DNA of 64,000 nucleotides from JBMOUD01 sp049319665 (GTDB taxonomy: Bacteria > Pseudomonadota > Gammaproteobacteria > Enterobacterales > Enterobacteriaceae). A program made the translations under genes and the position numbers. The stretch lies in assembly GCF_049319665.1 (NCBI RefSeq), contig NZ_JBMOUD010000011.1:1-64000 (forward strand), in the 5' to 3' direction. Below, in pieces: positions 19,305-28,965 of the stretch; within the stretch, counting starts at the first letter, position 1; each line of letters opens with the position of its first letter. The notes beneath the pieces are model-generated. The model was given only the letters and a program-made list of their open reading frames with translations. It had not been told where the DNA came from and did no database searches.

Positions 19305-20237
19305 ATGTATCATCTTCGAGTCCCCGTTACTGAAGCCGAATTGGCCGCTTATTATAAATTTCGCTGGGAAATGCTGCGCAAACCTCTGCGCCAGCCAGAA
19401 GGGTCAGAACGTGATGCTTATGATGCGATGGCGCATCATCAGATGGTGGTGGATGAAAATGGCAATCCGGTGGCGATTGGTCGTTTGTATATCAATGCCG
19501 ATAACGAAGCGGCTATCCGTTTTTTAGCCGTTGAGCCTACAGTACAGGCCAAAGGATTAGGAACGCTGGTGGCCATGGCGCTGGAGTCTGTTGCGCGACA
19601 AGAGGGGGTTAAGCGCGTGGTCTGTAGCGCGCGTGAAGATGCAGTGGCGTTCTTTGCCAAACTCGGTTTTGAGAATCAAGGTGAGATCACTACACCGCAA
19701 ACCACGCCAGTGCGACATTTTCTGATGATCAAGCCGATGGCGACATTAGACGATATTCTGCATCGCCCCGATTGGTGCGGCCAGCTGCAACAAGCCTGGT
19801 ACGATCACATTCCGCTGAGTGAAAAGATGGGGGTGCGTATCAGCCAATACACCGGCCAGCGTTTTGTCACCACCATGCCAGAAGCGGGTAATCAGAATCC
19901 GCACCACACGTTATTCGCCGGGAGTTTGTTTTCACTGGCAACATTGACCGGCTGGGGATTGATCTGGCTGCTGCTGCGTGAACGCCATCTTGGCGGCACC
20001 ATTATCCTGGCTGACGCGCATATCCGTTACAGCGCCCCGGTCACCGGTAGGCCAAGGGCGATTGCCGATCTTAGCTCTATCAGCGGTGATCTCGATCGCT
20101 TAGCCAAAGGCCGTAAAGCGCGAGTACAGCTTGATGTGAAACTCTGTGGAGATGAGCAGGAAGGGGCGATCTTCGAAGGTACTTATCTGGTACTGCCCGC
20201 TTCGCCAGATGCGCCGCTGGAGCCAGAAATTAATTAA
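19305..20237 (+). CDS. fabY: FabY-type bifunctional GNAT/hotdog-fold protein (YiiD)
   Basis: The N-terminal half (to about residue 140) is a GNAT acetyltransferase with the acetyl-CoA loop VEPTVQAKGLGTLVA. The C-terminal half is a thioesterase-like YiiD domain with NPHHTLFAGSLFSLATLTGWG. In E. coli FabY has been proposed to act in initiation of fatty acid synthesis. Length is slightly below the E. coli protein. The dtd-fabY order is conserved; yicH follows convergently, a junction not found in E. coli K-12. Confidence 0.9.
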   Translation: MYHLRVPVTEAELAAYYKFRWEMLRKPLRQPEGSERDAYDAMAHHQMVVDENGNPVAIGRLYINADNEAAIRFLAVEPTVQAKGLGTLVAMALESVARQEGVKRVVCSAREDAVAFFAKLGFENQGEITTPQTTPVRHFLMIKPMATLDDILHRPDWCGQLQQAWYDHIPLSEKMGVRISQYTGQRFVTTMPEAGNQNPHHTLFAGSLFSLATLTGWGLIWLLLRERHLGGTIILADAHIRYSAPVTGRPRAIADLSSISGDLDRLAKGRKARVQLDVKLCGDEQEGAIFEGTYLVLPASPDAPLEPEIN

Positions 20238-20251
20238 GAAAGTGATGACAG

Positions 20252-20280
20252 CCTGGCACGCCATTGAGCGGCGTGCTAGG
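20252..20280. terminator. Hairpin between fabY and yicH
   Basis: Eleven-bp stem with one G-T wobble (20252-20262 with 20270-20280). There is no strong T-run, so its role as a convergent terminator is only likely. Confidence 0.5.
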
Positions 20281-20301
20281 TTATTGATACTTAGGTGAAG
20301 G

Positions 20302-21978
20302 TTATTTAACCGCCCCTCTTACCATCTCTTGTTGTACCTGTTTGCCACCATTCACAATGGCGTGCAGGTTGCCGTTCAGCGTCGGTTTGAAATCAACATT
20401 TGCTGGCATCTGACCTTTTAGATCGACTTGCAGATTGGCATTTCCTTCCAGCGGTAGCGGTGGCCAGCCCCAGTTTTGCAACTCATTAGCAGGCACCGCT
20501 TTGCCGGTCAGTTTCACCGAGAAATCGCGCCGTGGCTGTTGGCTGATAGTCGCGGTGGCTTCCAGTAACCCTTCTTTGGTATAGGCATTGAGCTGGCTGA
20601 TATTGACGCTGTCGCTATTGGCATCCAGTACTAGTGATAGACGGCGCAGATCGTTTTTATTAAAGGTGGCATCGCTGGCGGTAAGGTTTAACTTACCTGA
20701 CCAGATTCCCCACTGATGATTACGTGCCAGCAACAGGTTTTCTCCCGAGCCATCAAGTGCTGTCAGTTGGAATGGGAAGTCTGGAGAGATATCAATCACC
20801 AGATTATGAGTTCCGGTGAATTTAGTTACCGATACCTCTGAGAGCCAGCTTGGCAGTGTTTGTAACCACAAGTCGCGCCAGTTTTCTGGCAGTGTGTATT
20901 CCAAAGCTGCAATACTCAACTGGTCGAGCTGCAAGCGCTGGCTGTCGCGCTGCCAGTTACCGCTGGTGCTCACCTGGCTGCCTTCCCAGCGGGTGCTGAT
21001 TTGTTTGATGGCGATACCTTGCGGGCTGAAATCTAAATTTGCCGCTGGGTTGATGAAATGTAGGTTATTGGCAATCATATCGGTGGCATTGAACGTAATA
21101 TTACCGCCGTTGCTTTGCCAATCGCCTTGGCTGTAGGTGATGTCTTTCACCGACAGATTCACATCGCTAAACGCCCAGTTTTGCCCTTGCAGGCGCGCGT
21201 CGGCAAGCTCCAGGCTCTTGATGTCAATCTTTGGGATCTGTTTAAAACTATCCAGGAAGCCTTCAAGAGTCTGTGCGCTCTGCATACGGATATTACTCAA
21301 ACGCACATTATCCAGCGTCCAGCTTCCGTCAGCAGCGCGGCTGGCCTGACCGGTTAACTCCCCACGAGCTAAATCGGCACCAAAATTAGTCAGTGTCAGC
21401 TGCTGCTTATTAACCTTCCCTTGGATCAGCACATTGCTTGCTGCAATATCATCGATAGTCAAATTATCGGCGCTAAGCTGGAGTTGGGCATTGTCGCCAA
21501 GTACCTGCGTCTTCGTCGGCAGCCAAGGTGTAATGCCTGCATTGATATTATCCCCGGCAATATTCCAGCCGTCGGCATTGCCTTTCAGCGTCATCTTATA
21601 CAGTTGCAGCGTGTCAGCTTGAACTGGTAAAGCTTGAGAGACGGATTGCAGATTAAGATTGCCTTGCATCAGAACGATGCGGTCAAAATAGGTCGGGTCA
21701 GTAAGTTGACGCCAACCGAGATGAAAATCGACCTCATCAGCATTGAGCAGATCTGGCTGGTTCTTCTGCGCCAGTTTGACGCCGACCAAGCCAATTTGGT
21801 TTGGTGTCGACCAGTTATAGTTAATGGCATTAACGGAGAGGCGATATTGGCTATTTTCGTTTACCCAATTGCTTATCCAGCTTGCTGCCCAGCGCGTTTG
21901 TAGCGCGACATAAAGCAGCACAATGGCCAGCACTACGAGCAGAACGAGGGTGGTCAGCGTTTTACCAATAATTTTCAT
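20302..21978 (-). CDS. yicH: AsmA-family protein YicH
   Basis: Large inner-membrane-anchored periplasmic protein. A single N-terminal hydrophobic helix (about residues 8-27) is followed by a long beta-rich AsmA/repeating-beta-groove region that aligns with E. coli YicH all along (e.g. TNFGADLARGELTGQA, EYTLPENWRDLW). Related AsmA proteins move phospholipid to the outer membrane. An in-frame ATG five codons upstream (21993) is possible; I prefer 21978 because it matches the E. coli start (MKxIGK). Confidence 0.9.
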   Translation of the reverse strand: MKIIGKTLTTLVLLVVLAIVLLYVALQTRWAASWISNWVNENSQYRLSVNAINYNWSTPNQIGLVGVKLAQKNQPDLLNADEVDFHLGWRQLTDPTYFDRIVLMQGNLNLQSVSQALPVQADTLQLYKMTLKGNADGWNIAGDNINAGITPWLPTKTQVLGDNAQLQLSADNLTIDDIAASNVLIQGKVNKQQLTLTNFGADLARGELTGQASRAADGSWTLDNVRLSNIRMQSAQTLEGFLDSFKQIPKIDIKSLELADARLQGQNWAFSDVNLSVKDITYSQGDWQSNGGNITFNATDMIANNLHFINPAANLDFSPQGIAIKQISTRWEGSQVSTSGNWQRDSQRLQLDQLSIAALEYTLPENWRDLWLQTLPSWLSEVSVTKFTGTHNLVIDISPDFPFQLTALDGSGENLLLARNHQWGIWSGKLNLTASDATFNKNDLRRLSLVLDANSDSVNISQLNAYTKEGLLEATATISQQPRRDFSVKLTGKAVPANELQNWGWPPLPLEGNANLQVDLKGQMPANVDFKPTLNGNLHAIVNGGKQVQQEMVRGAVK

Positions 21979-22078
21979 CGTTTTGACATCCATCTCCGTT
22001 GGGGAAGTAAGCTGAGCATAGCCTGTTTTACAGCTGATTAAATACCCTTATCTTAAGCCAACTGGTTACAGAAAATAA

Positions 22079-22106
22079 AACGGCGGGGAAATAAATCCCC
22101 GCCGTT
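22079..22106 (-). terminator. Terminator after xanP
   Basis: Perfect 11-bp stem (22079-22089 with 22096-22106), 6-base loop, and a minus-strand tail TTTTATTTT. It lies about 120 bases beyond the xanP stop. Confidence 0.85.
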
Positions 22107-22227
22107 CGATGTTTACTGCCAGCTTAGCATTCAGACAACTGACAACCTGAGTTATTAGGAAGAGTGCACCTAGGCAAACTATGCCCGGGCATCTCGATAT
22201 TCAAGACAACGTTGCCATTAAACTCAG

Positions 22228-23604
22228 TTACTTCTCTTTCGGGAAGATCAGATTCAACACGATGGCGGTGATACCCCCGGCGGCGATGCCGGAAGAGAGC
22301 AGCGTTTTCAGCCAGTCCGGTGCGAATTGCAGAATCAATGGCTGCTGAGATACGCCCATGCCGACCGCCAGCGAGAGAGCCATGATCATAATCGCGCGAC
22401 GATTAAGACGCTCACGAGAGACGATACGCACGCCGGATGCGGCAATGGTACCGAACATCACGATGGTTGCGCCACCAAGCACCGGCTCGGGAATATGTTG
22501 CACCAGACCTGCTACCGCTGGGAACAGCCCCAGCAAAATCAGCATCAATGCCACCACAAAACCTACGTAGCGACTGGCAACACCGGTCAACTGAATCACG
22601 CCATTGTTTTGGCCGAAGCAGGAGTTAGGGAAGGTATTGAACACCGCTGAGAGCATGGAGTTCAGGCCATTTGCCAGCACGCCGCCTTTGATGCGTTTCA
22701 TATAAACCGGGCCACTCACCGGTTGTTCTGACACATCCGAGGTGGCGGTGATATCGCCGATAGTTTCCAGCGACGTGACCATAAAGATCAGCATCAGTGG
22801 GATCAGCAGGTTCCAGTCAAAACCTAAGCCGTAATATAGCGGAGTTGGCAGCGTGATTAATTTATCAGATGTTGCCGCAGTGCTAGCCGGTAACATACCC
22901 ATTGCCCATGCCGTCACATAACCGACCGCCATCGCAATCACCAGTGAGGCGACCCGCAGGTACGGATTACGCTGGCGGTTGAGTAGAATAATTACCACCA
23001 ACACGACCGCTGCGAGCAGCAAGTTTTTCGGTGCACCAAAGGTGTGATCGCCCATCGCCGCGTAGCCGCCACCAATGGAAGTCAGGCCAACCTGGATCAG
23101 CGATAAGCCGATAATCATCACTACAATGCCAGAAACCAGCGGCGTAATAATACGCTGGGCCAGATGCAATACGCGGGAAAGGATGATTTCCGTGCACGAG
23201 GCGACCATCAGCGTACCAAATAGCGCGGCCATCATAGTCGGTACATCAGCACCGCCGGTCTTTAACGCTGTACCGCCCATAATCAATGGGGCGACAAAGT
23301 TAAAGCTGGTACCTTGGATAGACAGCAACCCAGAGCCAATCGGACCCCAGGTCTTAATTTGCAGAATGGACGCCAATCCAGAAGCAAACAGCGACATGCT
23401 GATAATGTGCTGCGTATCTTGCGCCGGTAAGCCGAGCGCCTGGCAAATTAGCAGTGCCGGAGTGATTACCGCGACAAACATGGCTAACAGATGCTGACAA
23501 GCGGCAAAAATGGTTTGTGGCAGAGGAGGGCGATCCTCCAGACGGTAAATTAGCTCGCTGTGTTGAGCTGCATCGGTTGAACGTTCGGCGGAGGGCGTGC
23601 TCAT
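22228..23604 (-). CDS. xanP: Xanthine:proton symporter XanP
   Basis: Nucleobase-ascorbate-type purine permease importing xanthine. It aligns closely with E. coli XanP (YicE), with the NAT signature region QNNGVIQLTGVASRYVG and the conserved SxETIGDITATSDVS segment. Twelve or so hydrophobic segments are present and length (458 aa) is normal. A PurR box lies 62 bases upstream, so repression by purines is likely. Confidence 0.95.
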   Translation of the reverse strand: MSTPSAERSTDAAQHSELIYRLEDRPPLPQTIFAACQHLLAMFVAVITPALLICQALGLPAQDTQHIISMSLFASGLASILQIKTWGPIGSGLLSIQGTSFNFVAPLIMGGTALKTGGADVPTMMAALFGTLMVASCTEIILSRVLHLAQRIITPLVSGIVVMIIGLSLIQVGLTSIGGGYAAMGDHTFGAPKNLLLAAVVLVVIILLNRQRNPYLRVASLVIAMAVGYVTAWAMGMLPASTAATSDKLITLPTPLYYGLGFDWNLLIPLMLIFMVTSLETIGDITATSDVSEQPVSGPVYMKRIKGGVLANGLNSMLSAVFNTFPNSCFGQNNGVIQLTGVASRYVGFVVALMLILLGLFPAVAGLVQHIPEPVLGGATIVMFGTIAASGVRIVSRERLNRRAIMIMALSLAVGMGVSQQPLILQFAPDWLKTLLSSGIAAGGITAIVLNLIFPKEK

Positions 23605-23665
23605 GATTTGTCATTCCAGGAAGCGGGTGCGATAAAGCGGGCATTTTTCATGATCTCGCAGGCAA

Positions 23666-23681
23666 AAGCAATCGTTTGCCA
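23666..23681. promoter_or_regulatory. PurR box upstream of xanP
   Basis: AAGCAATCGTTTGCCA fits the PurR consensus ANGCAANCGNTTNCNT at all but the last fixed position, and is centred on the CG typical of PurR operators. It is 62 bases before the xanP start. Confidence 0.68.
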
Positions 23682-23729
23682 TGGCAAGTGACAGCAAATT
23701 TTATCGTGTGAATCTCGAGCTAAGAAAAA

Positions 23730-25811
23730 TTAAGCGTTGGTATAACGCACGCGCTCCGGCAACCAGCGTTCAATCAACGCGCGGGCGTGCTCTGGGAAGT
23801 ATTGATGTAAATGGCGGGCGACGCGCTGCACCTCTGGGATCATCGCTTGGTCACGCAGCAGATCGGCGACTTTGAACTCCGCACTGCCGGTTTGTCGGGT
23901 GCCGAGCAGCTCGCCGGGGCCGCGAATTTCCAAATCTTGTTGTGCAATAACGAAGCCATCGTTGCTATCGCGCAGCACCTGTAGACGCTTTTGTGCCGTT
24001 TTGCTCAGCGGTGTTTTATAAAGCAATACGCAATGTGATGCCACTGCGCCGCGGCCAACGCGTCCACGCAACTGGTGCAACTGCGCCAAGCCAAGCCGTT
24101 CCGGGTTCTCGATAATCATCAGGCTGGCATTAGGCACATCCACGCCAACTTCGATAACCGTTGTCGCAACCAATAGCTGAATTTCGCCGAGTTTAAACGC
24201 CTGCATCACCGCCTGTTTTTCTTGCGCTTTCATCCGGCCATGCACCAAGCCAACATTCAAATCGGGCAGCGCCAGTTTTAAGCCTTCCCAGGTGGCCTCT
24301 GCGGCCTGGGCTTCCAGCATTTCTGACTCTTCAATCAGCGTACAAACCCAGTAAGCTTGGCGATTTTCTTGCTCACAGGCGCTTTTCACGCGCTGAATGA
24401 TATCGCTGCGGCGACTGTCAGGAATGGCCACTGTGGTAACCGGCGTTCTTCCCGGCGGCAGTTCATCAATTACCGAAGTATCGAGATCGGCGTAAGCGGT
24501 CATCGCCAGGGTGCGTGGAATAGGCGTGGCGGTCATGATCAACTGATGGGGATGGAAGCCTTGCTGTTTACCTTTCTCCCACAACGCCAGCCGCTGGTGG
24601 ACGCCAAAGCGATGCTGTTCATCGATAATCACCAGCGCTAGCGCTGAGAATTGGATCTGTTCCTGGAAAATCGCGTGGGTGCCCACGACCATAGAAACCT
24701 GTCCGCTGGCGATGGCTTCTTGCTGAGCAAGTCGCGCTTTGCCTTTTTGTTTACCGGCCAGCCAGCCAACTTGGATCCCCAGCGGCTCAAACCATTGGCG
24801 GAAATTATTGGCGTGCTGTTCGGCTAATAACTCGGTCGGCGCCATCAACCCAACCTGTTTGCCTTGCGCAATGGCACATAAGGCGGCGAGTGCTGCCACT
24901 AGTGTTTTGCCGGAGCCGACATCACCTTGCACTAAGCGCATCATTGGGAAATTCTTTGCTAAATCCTGCTCGATATCGGCGACTACGCGCTGCTGTGCGC
25001 CGGTCGGTTTGAACGGCAAAGACGCCAAAAATTGATCCTTCAGGCGGTCGTCTTTTAGCAGCGGCAACGCTTTATAACTTTGGGTGCCAGCGCGTACTGC
25101 TAACATACTCAAGTTATGCGCCAACAACTCTTCCATAATCAGTCGTCGCTGTGCCGGGTGCTGGCCTTTTTCGAGGTCGCTTAACTGGATATCCGGCGGT
25201 GGGCGGTGCAATAGATGCAGTGCTTTCGGTAAAGGGATCAGCGAGCGGCTGAGCTCTTCTGGCAGCAGTTCGCTAATCGGCACAGTATCGAGCAATTCTA
25301 GTGCTTGGTCGGTCAATTTACGTAGCGTGGCCTGACGAATACCTTCAGTGGTCGGATAAACCGGAGTCAAGGATTCTTGCAACACCACTTCGCTGTTTTC
25401 GCCCTGAATACGGTATTCCGGGTGAATGATCTCTGCACCATGAGTGCCACGTTTAATCTCACCATATGCCGTAACGCGCCGGCCGGCGGCCAGGCTATTC
25501 TTCATCGCGGCATTAAAGTTGAAGAAACGCAGCGTGACCATACCGGTGCCATCGCTAATCTGGCAGGTCATCATCCGGCGACGGCCAAAGCTGATATCGC
25601 TACGCAGCACTTCACCCTCGATGGTGGCAAAGATACCCGGTAGCAGATCGTTGATGGCGTAAAGTTGGGTGCGGTCTTCGTAGCGCGAAGGCAGATGTAG
25701 CAGCAGGTCTTGAATGGTTTCAAGGCCAATTTTGGCAAGTTTTTCGGCTTGGCTGGCCCCGACGCCACTAAGCGAGGTAAGCGGAATGGCGTCTAACAGG
25801 CGGCCTTTCAT
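23730..25811 (-). CDS. recG: ATP-dependent DNA helicase RecG
   Basis: Branch-migrating helicase that regresses stalled forks and processes recombination intermediates. A wedge/OB domain occupies the first 280 residues. The helicase core has Walker A QGDVGSGKT, motif II DEQHRFG (the DEQH box), motif III TATPIPRT and motif VI QLRGRVGRG. Length 693 aa is standard. Its ATG overlaps the trmH stop by 4 bases, so it is translationally coupled in the rpoZ-spoT-trmH-recG operon. Confidence 0.97.
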   Translation of the reverse strand: MKGRLLDAIPLTSLSGVGASQAEKLAKIGLETIQDLLLHLPSRYEDRTQLYAINDLLPGIFATIEGEVLRSDISFGRRRMMTCQISDGTGMVTLRFFNFNAAMKNSLAAGRRVTAYGEIKRGTHGAEIIHPEYRIQGENSEVVLQESLTPVYPTTEGIRQATLRKLTDQALELLDTVPISELLPEELSRSLIPLPKALHLLHRPPPDIQLSDLEKGQHPAQRRLIMEELLAHNLSMLAVRAGTQSYKALPLLKDDRLKDQFLASLPFKPTGAQQRVVADIEQDLAKNFPMMRLVQGDVGSGKTLVAALAALCAIAQGKQVGLMAPTELLAEQHANNFRQWFEPLGIQVGWLAGKQKGKARLAQQEAIASGQVSMVVGTHAIFQEQIQFSALALVIIDEQHRFGVHQRLALWEKGKQQGFHPHQLIMTATPIPRTLAMTAYADLDTSVIDELPPGRTPVTTVAIPDSRRSDIIQRVKSACEQENRQAYWVCTLIEESEMLEAQAAEATWEGLKLALPDLNVGLVHGRMKAQEKQAVMQAFKLGEIQLLVATTVIEVGVDVPNASLMIIENPERLGLAQLHQLRGRVGRGAVASHCVLLYKTPLSKTAQKRLQVLRDSNDGFVIAQQDLEIRGPGELLGTRQTGSAEFKVADLLRDQAMIPEVQRVARHLHQYFPEHARALIERWLPERVRYTNA

Positions 25812-26503
25812 CTAGTAACCGTCATTTGCATCGCGGCCCACCATGCATCGTCGGCCACAATATTGCCCGTGTCATCAATCAATGGGCGAGGGAGTTTTTT
25901 GCGCAGAGCGACGTTCGCCAGCACCGGATAACCACCTTCAAACAACAAACGCTGCTGCTCTTTCTCTTTCAGTAGGCTGGTCTTGCGCTGGTACATTCCG
26001 GCATTTTGACGTTGGCGCTGCGCTTCATACAAGATAAGCGCTGAGGCGACAGAAACGTTAAGCGACTGCACCATGCCAACCATGGGAATAATGATATCAC
26101 TATCGGCCAGCGCCAATGCCTCAGGCGTAATACCGGTTTTTTCCTGACCGAGCAGAATACAGGTCGGGCGGGTGTAATCGATGTCGCGAAAATCTACGGC
26201 TTTCTCAGAAAGATTGGTCGCTAAAACCTGCATGCCCAGCGATTTCATTTTCGCTACGGCGTCTTGAATGGTTTTATGCGTTTTAACTTGCACCCAGCTA
26301 TTACTGCCTGCGGCAAAAGAACCTTGGGTTCTCATGCGGGTGGTTGGCCAGACGGCGTGAACTTCATGCACGCCGACGGCATCGGCGGTGCGAATCACTG
26401 CCGAAACGTTATGGGGTTTGTGAACCTGCTCCATACACACCGTTAAATCGGGTTGTCTGGCCGCCAGCATTTCTTGAATGCGTGCATAACGTTCTGGAGT
26501 CAT
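25808..26503 (-). CDS. trmH: tRNA (guanosine-18-2'-O)-methyltransferase TrmH (SpoU)
   Basis: SPOUT-class enzyme that methylates G18 in the tRNA D-loop. It carries the knot motifs VHKPHNVSAVIRTADAVGVH, LLGQEKTGITPEAL and MVQSLNVSVASALILYEAQRQR. Length 231 aa is normal. It starts 4 bases after spoT and overlaps recG by 4 bases. Confidence 0.96.
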   Translation of the reverse strand: MTPERYARIQEMLAARQPDLTVCMEQVHKPHNVSAVIRTADAVGVHEVHAVWPTTRMRTQGSFAAGSNSWVQVKTHKTIQDAVAKMKSLGMQVLATNLSEKAVDFRDIDYTRPTCILLGQEKTGITPEALALADSDIIIPMVGMVQSLNVSVASALILYEAQRQRQNAGMYQRKTSLLKEKEQQRLLFEGGYPVLANVALRKKLPRPLIDDTGNIVADDAWWAAMQMTVTR

Positions 26504-26507
26504 AAGG

Positions 26508-28616
26508 CTAGTTTCGGTTACGGGTGACTTTAATCACATCCGGCATGATACGAATTTTACGCATGATATTAGCCAGATGGACGCGATCACGAGTTGTCAG
26601 ACGGATAAAGGCGCTGTACACGCGGCCGTCCTTCTCTTCGCTGCTCAAGCTTTGGATATTCGATTGTGCGGCGTTTATCGCCGCAGTCAGGTTGGCTAAG
26701 CCACCCTGATGGTTGAACATATCGACTTTGATTTCGGCGATAAATTCTTGTTCGGTTTCTTTGTCATCCCATTCCACGGCCATAAACTTCTCTGGCTCTT
26801 TCTGGTAGCCACGAATGTTACGACAGGATTCATGGTGCACCACTAATCCCTTGCCCGGACTGACGTGAGCAATAATCGGGTCGCCTGGGATTGGACGGCA
26901 GCATTTGGCAAAGGTAATCAACACGCCGTCTGCACCTTTAATTGGCAGATTACGGGCGCTTGAGCTGGCCATTGAGGATTGGTCGCCCATTAAGTTTTTG
27001 GCGACAACCAGACTCATGGCATTACCCAGACCGATTTCCGCCAACAGGTCATCAATTGCATTGAGCTTCATACGCTCAAGCTCTTTCTTGATGTTTTCTG
27101 GCGGCAGATCTGCCAGCTTGCGGCTGCTTCCCAGCGCATGATTAAGCAGGCGACGGCCCAATGAAACTGAGTCATCACGCTTAAGATTTTTCAGCATCTG
27201 GCGAATCTTGGCGCGTGCGCGCGAACTGACGACAAAGTTGAGCCATGCTGCATTTGGCCGAGCGCCCGGTGCAGTGATGATCTCAATAGTCTGTCCGCTA
27301 GACAGCGGCTGAGAAAGTGGGTGCGGCTGGCGATCAACGCGTGCGCCAACGCAGGCATGACCGATATCGGTATGCACCGCATAAGCGAAGTCAACCGGTG
27401 TTGCGCCGGCAGGCAGCTCAACAATACGGCCTTCTGGGGTGAAAACGTAAATTTCATCTGGGAACAGATCGGATTTTACGCTTTCAATAAATTCAAATGA
27501 GTTACCGGCGCTTTGTTGCAACTCGAGCAGGCTTTGCAGCCAGCGCTGAGCGCGGATCTGCGCAGTAGTACTGTTGCTCTCGCCGTTTTCTTTATAAGCC
27601 CAATGTGCCGCAACCCCCATCTCTGCCATTTGGTCCATATCCTCGGTACGGATCTGGACTTCAACCGGCACGCCGTGCGGGCCAATCAGCGAAGTATGTA
27701 GGGATTGATAGCCGTTGGCTTTAGGAATAGCGATATGATCTTTAACCCGGCCCGGACGCGGTTTGTACAGGCTATGCACCTGGCCTAATACGCGATAACA
27801 GGTATCGAGTTCTTTAACGATGACCCTAAAAGCATAGATATCCATAATCGAATGGAAACGCTGCTCTTTCAGATGCATCTTGCAGTAGATCGAATACAGA
27901 TGTTTCTCACGCCCGCTGACCCGGCATTGGATGCCAGCTTCGGTTAAACGCCCTTCAATCTCAGAAAGGATTTTTTGGATCATCTCTTTGCGGTTGCCGC
28001 GCGCGGCTTTCACCACTTCTTTAATCACGCGGTAACGGTTAGGGTAGAGCGCTTCGAAGCCTAGCTCTTCGAGCTCGGTCTTCAGGTGGTGAATACCCAA
28101 GCGGTGCGCCAGAGGACTATAAATCTCTAGCGTTTCGCGAGCAATACGGCGCCGCTTGTCTGGGCGCAAAGAGCCCAAGGTGCGCATATTGTGGGTACGG
28201 TCAGCCAGTTTGATCAAAATGACGCGGATATCTTGCACCATTGCCATGATCATCTTGCGGAAGTTCTCCGCCTGGGCTTCTTTTTTGTCGCGGAATTTCA
28301 GCTTGTCGAGCTTGGATACACCTTCGACCAGTTCGGCCACGCTTTTACCAAATAACTGCTCCATGTCTTGATAAGTCGCTGGCGTGTCCTCGATGACGTC
28401 GTGCAATAGCGCGGCCATCAGAGTTTCGTGGTCCAGTCTCATTTCAGCTAAAATGCAGGCCACGGCAACAGGGTGGGTAATATAAGGCTCACCGCTGGAG
28501 CGTGTCTGACCCTCGTGCGCATCCCGCGCAACAAGGTAAGCCTGCACGAGGCGCTTAATTTGCTCCTCTGGCAGGTATTTTTGAATCAGCTGATTTAGGC
28601 TTTCAAAGATGTACAA
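26508..28616 (-). CDS. spoT: Bifunctional (p)ppGpp synthetase/hydrolase SpoT
   Basis: Controls the stringent-response alarmone. Domain order: hydrolase with an intact HD motif (LLHDVIEDT); weak synthetase with YKPRPGRVKDHIAIPKANGYQSLH; TGS (YVFTPEGRIVELP); a zinc-finger-like region with CCRPIPGDPI; and a C-terminal ACT domain. The preserved HD motif indicates that hydrolysis is functional. Length 702 aa equals E. coli. It follows rpoZ by 19 bases. Confidence 0.97.
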   Translation of the reverse strand: MYIFESLNQLIQKYLPEEQIKRLVQAYLVARDAHEGQTRSSGEPYITHPVAVACILAEMRLDHETLMAALLHDVIEDTPATYQDMEQLFGKSVAELVEGVSKLDKLKFRDKKEAQAENFRKMIMAMVQDIRVILIKLADRTHNMRTLGSLRPDKRRRIARETLEIYSPLAHRLGIHHLKTELEELGFEALYPNRYRVIKEVVKAARGNRKEMIQKILSEIEGRLTEAGIQCRVSGREKHLYSIYCKMHLKEQRFHSIMDIYAFRVIVKELDTCYRVLGQVHSLYKPRPGRVKDHIAIPKANGYQSLHTSLIGPHGVPVEVQIRTEDMDQMAEMGVAAHWAYKENGESNSTTAQIRAQRWLQSLLELQQSAGNSFEFIESVKSDLFPDEIYVFTPEGRIVELPAGATPVDFAYAVHTDIGHACVGARVDRQPHPLSQPLSSGQTIEIITAPGARPNAAWLNFVVSSRARAKIRQMLKNLKRDDSVSLGRRLLNHALGSSRKLADLPPENIKKELERMKLNAIDDLLAEIGLGNAMSLVVAKNLMGDQSSMASSSARNLPIKGADGVLITFAKCCRPIPGDPIIAHVSPGKGLVVHHESCRNIRGYQKEPEKFMAVEWDDKETEQEFIAEIKVDMFNHQGGLANLTAAINAAQSNIQSLSSEEKDGRVYSAFIRLTTRDRVHLANIMRKIRIMPDVIKVTRNRN

Positions 28617-28635
28617 GATTGACCCGCTGGATTAA

Positions 28636-28911
28636 TTAACGACGGCCTTCGGCGATAGCGGTCACCGCTTGAATCTCTGCGGCTTCTTGCTCTTGTTGCT
28701 CCTGATGATCGCGAACATCAAGGATTTGGTTAGTGATCAAACCTTCCTCGATTTCACGCAGGGCAATAACGGTGTACTTGTCGTTTTCTTCAGCGACCAG
28801 TGGATCTTTACCACCAGATTGCAGCTGGCGTGCGCGACGAGCAGCCACCAACACCAAGTCAAAACGGTTACCAATTTTCTCTACAGCGTCTTGAACAGTT
28901 ACGCGTGCCAT
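28636..28911 (-). CDS. rpoZ: RNA polymerase omega subunit
   Basis: Small subunit that assists assembly of the beta' subunit and forms part of a ppGpp site. MARVTVQDAVEKIGNRFDLV and the helix VAARRARQLQSGG are diagnostic; length 91 aa is exact. It heads the spoT operon. Confidence 0.97.
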   Translation of the reverse strand: MARVTVQDAVEKIGNRFDLVLVAARRARQLQSGGKDPLVAEENDKYTVIALREIEEGLITNQILDVRDHQEQQEQEAAEIQAVTAIAEGRR

Positions 28912-28965
28912 ATTTGTGCTACTCCACAGGGTGACGAAAGACTGGGCATAATACTGAAAGTGACT

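Noticed and set aside
23681..23875. 64-codon plus-strand frame at the recG end
   Set aside because: It begins within the PurR box and runs into recG antisense; no ribosome site or homology.
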